NCBI RefSeq assembly: GCF_000620645.1 | Contig: NZ_KK211160.1 | Coordinates: forward strand, 248,001 to 312,000 | Length of the DNA stretch: 64,000 nucleotides | Reading direction: 5' to 3' | Source of the DNA: Nocardioides sp. URHA0032 | GTDB lineage: Bacteria; Actinomycetota; Actinomycetes; Propionibacteriales; Nocardioidaceae | Shown here: positions 63,530 through 64,000 of the stretch, one piece after another | Numbering within the stretch: position 1 is the first letter of the stretch | Layout: each line of letters opens with the position of its first letter | Made by a program: the position numbers and the translations under genes | The notes under the pieces: generated by a model | The model's input: the letters and a program-made list of their open reading frames with translations, nothing else | What the model was told of the DNA's origin: nothing | Databases searched by the model: none

Positions 63530-63868
63530 GTGGACCTGACTCTGACGACGCGCGACGCCGGTGGCAAGACCATCGTTGCCGTCGGGGGCGAGATCGACGT
63601 CTACACGGCCCCGAAGCTGCGCGACAAGATCACCGAGCTCGTCGCGAGCGGTGTCTACGACATCGTCATCGACATGGAGGAGGTCGAGTTCCTCGACTCC
63701 ACCGGCCTCGGCGTCCTCGTGGGCGGCCTGAAGAAGGTGCGCGCGCACGACGGCTCGCTCCAGCTCGTCTGCAACCAGGACCGGCTGCTCAAGATCTTCC
63801 GCATCACCGGGCTCGCGAAGGTCTTCGTGATCCACGACTCCGCCGACGCGGCGCTGGCCGGCAACTGA
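63530..63868 (+). CDS. bldG: Anti-sigma factor antagonist, BldG-like
   Basis: A 112-residue STAS protein. The phosphorylation site is in FLDSTGLGVLVGGLKKVRAH, and the remainder (EIDVYTAPKLRDKI, LVCNQDRLLKIFRITGL) is almost the sequence of Streptomyces BldG. Unphosphorylated, it would bind anti-sigma kinases and free stress or development sigma factors. GTG start after GGGGAG. A short inverted repeat CTTGTG-CA-CACAAG lies upstream at 63424-63437. Confidence 0.93.
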   Translation: MDLTLTTRDAGGKTIVAVGGEIDVYTAPKLRDKITELVASGVYDIVIDMEEVEFLDSTGLGVLVGGLKKVRAHDGSLQLVCNQDRLLKIFRITGLAKVFVIHDSADAALAGN

Positions 63869-63873
63869 CCTCC

Positions 63874-63911
63874 GCAACGGGCCCGTCGTCACCTGACGAC
63901 GGGCCCGTTGC
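63874..63911 (+). terminator. Strong intrinsic terminator of bldG
   Basis: A perfect 18-bp stem, 63874-63891 with 63894-63911, followed by a short pyrimidine/T tract. It starts 6 bases after the stop codon. The remaining 80 bases to the window end hold no gene; TAGACT at 63987-63992 may be the -10 of the next one. Confidence 0.9.
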
Positions 63912-64000
63912 GCATTTCTCCCCCGTCACCGGACCCCTTGTGTGGGTCGGGTCACATCCCGGTGCCCACCCGGGGCGTGCCATGCGTAGACTCCGGCGCG

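Overview
This is a GC-rich (roughly 70% or more) actinobacterial chromosome segment, most like Nocardioides or a close relative in the Propionibacteriales. The evidence is the many GTG starts, tightly overlapping ATGA/GTGA operons, a BldG-type anti-anti-sigma factor, a WhiB4-type protein, a type VII (ESX) secretion locus and KstR-like operator boxes. I see no phage, transposase or CRISPR array. The genus is an inference from protein resemblance; no search was run.

Layout. 0-3.5 kb: a crotonase, a small membrane protein, and a MoxR ATPase coupled to a VWA (CoxE-like) protein. 3.5-7.6 kb: an ESX accessory island on the minus strand with two WXG100 proteins, an EspG-like putative chaperone, an alpha/beta-hydrolase and a degenerate paralogue of it that has lost its nucleophilic serine. 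7.6-13.6 kb: an aminotransferase, a KstD-like flavoprotein and an NTF2-like protein (the last two under near-identical KstR-like boxes), a K+/H+ antiporter, a LytR_C protein and a VapB-like protein. 13.7-23.9 kb: the ESX core (eccC divergent from eccD-like, two WXG100 genes, a second eccD, eccB, mycP), with no recognisable eccE. 24-30.2 kb: tRNA-Ser, 4.5S RNA, dnaX, ybaB, recR, a DUF5063 gene, and aspartate kinase with asd. tRNA-Pro follows at 30.9 kb.

From about 31 kb to 63 kb the gene order follows the Mycobacterium tuberculosis Rv3683-to-Rv3649 neighbourhood as I recall it: metallophosphoesterase, ponA2-like PBP, whiB4, a pair of Get3/ArsA-like ATPases, then (after an inserted block of CoA-transferase, oxidoreductases and a frameshifted MFS gene) DUF4177, RidA, NUDIX, MBL hydrolase, crp, nth, a TlpA-like lipoprotein, a CoA-type NUDIX, marP, a holin-like protein, nhaA, acs, an acetate transporter, then a HAD phosphatase, the Ssd/TadABC/Flp/TadE pilus-type operon and an MrfA-like helicase. 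The window ends with bldG and a strong terminator.

How the genes work together. The ESX core would export small WXG100 proteins, and the 3.5-7.6 kb island looks like a dedicated substrate/chaperone set for it. The acs/acetate-transporter pair handles acetate. lysC and asd form the entry to Lys/Thr/Met synthesis, with an internal start giving the regulatory beta subunit. The Tad operon would build an Flp-type fibre. The leader of nhaA folds into a three-way junction that hides its ribosome binding site and is the best candidate here for a regulatory RNA.
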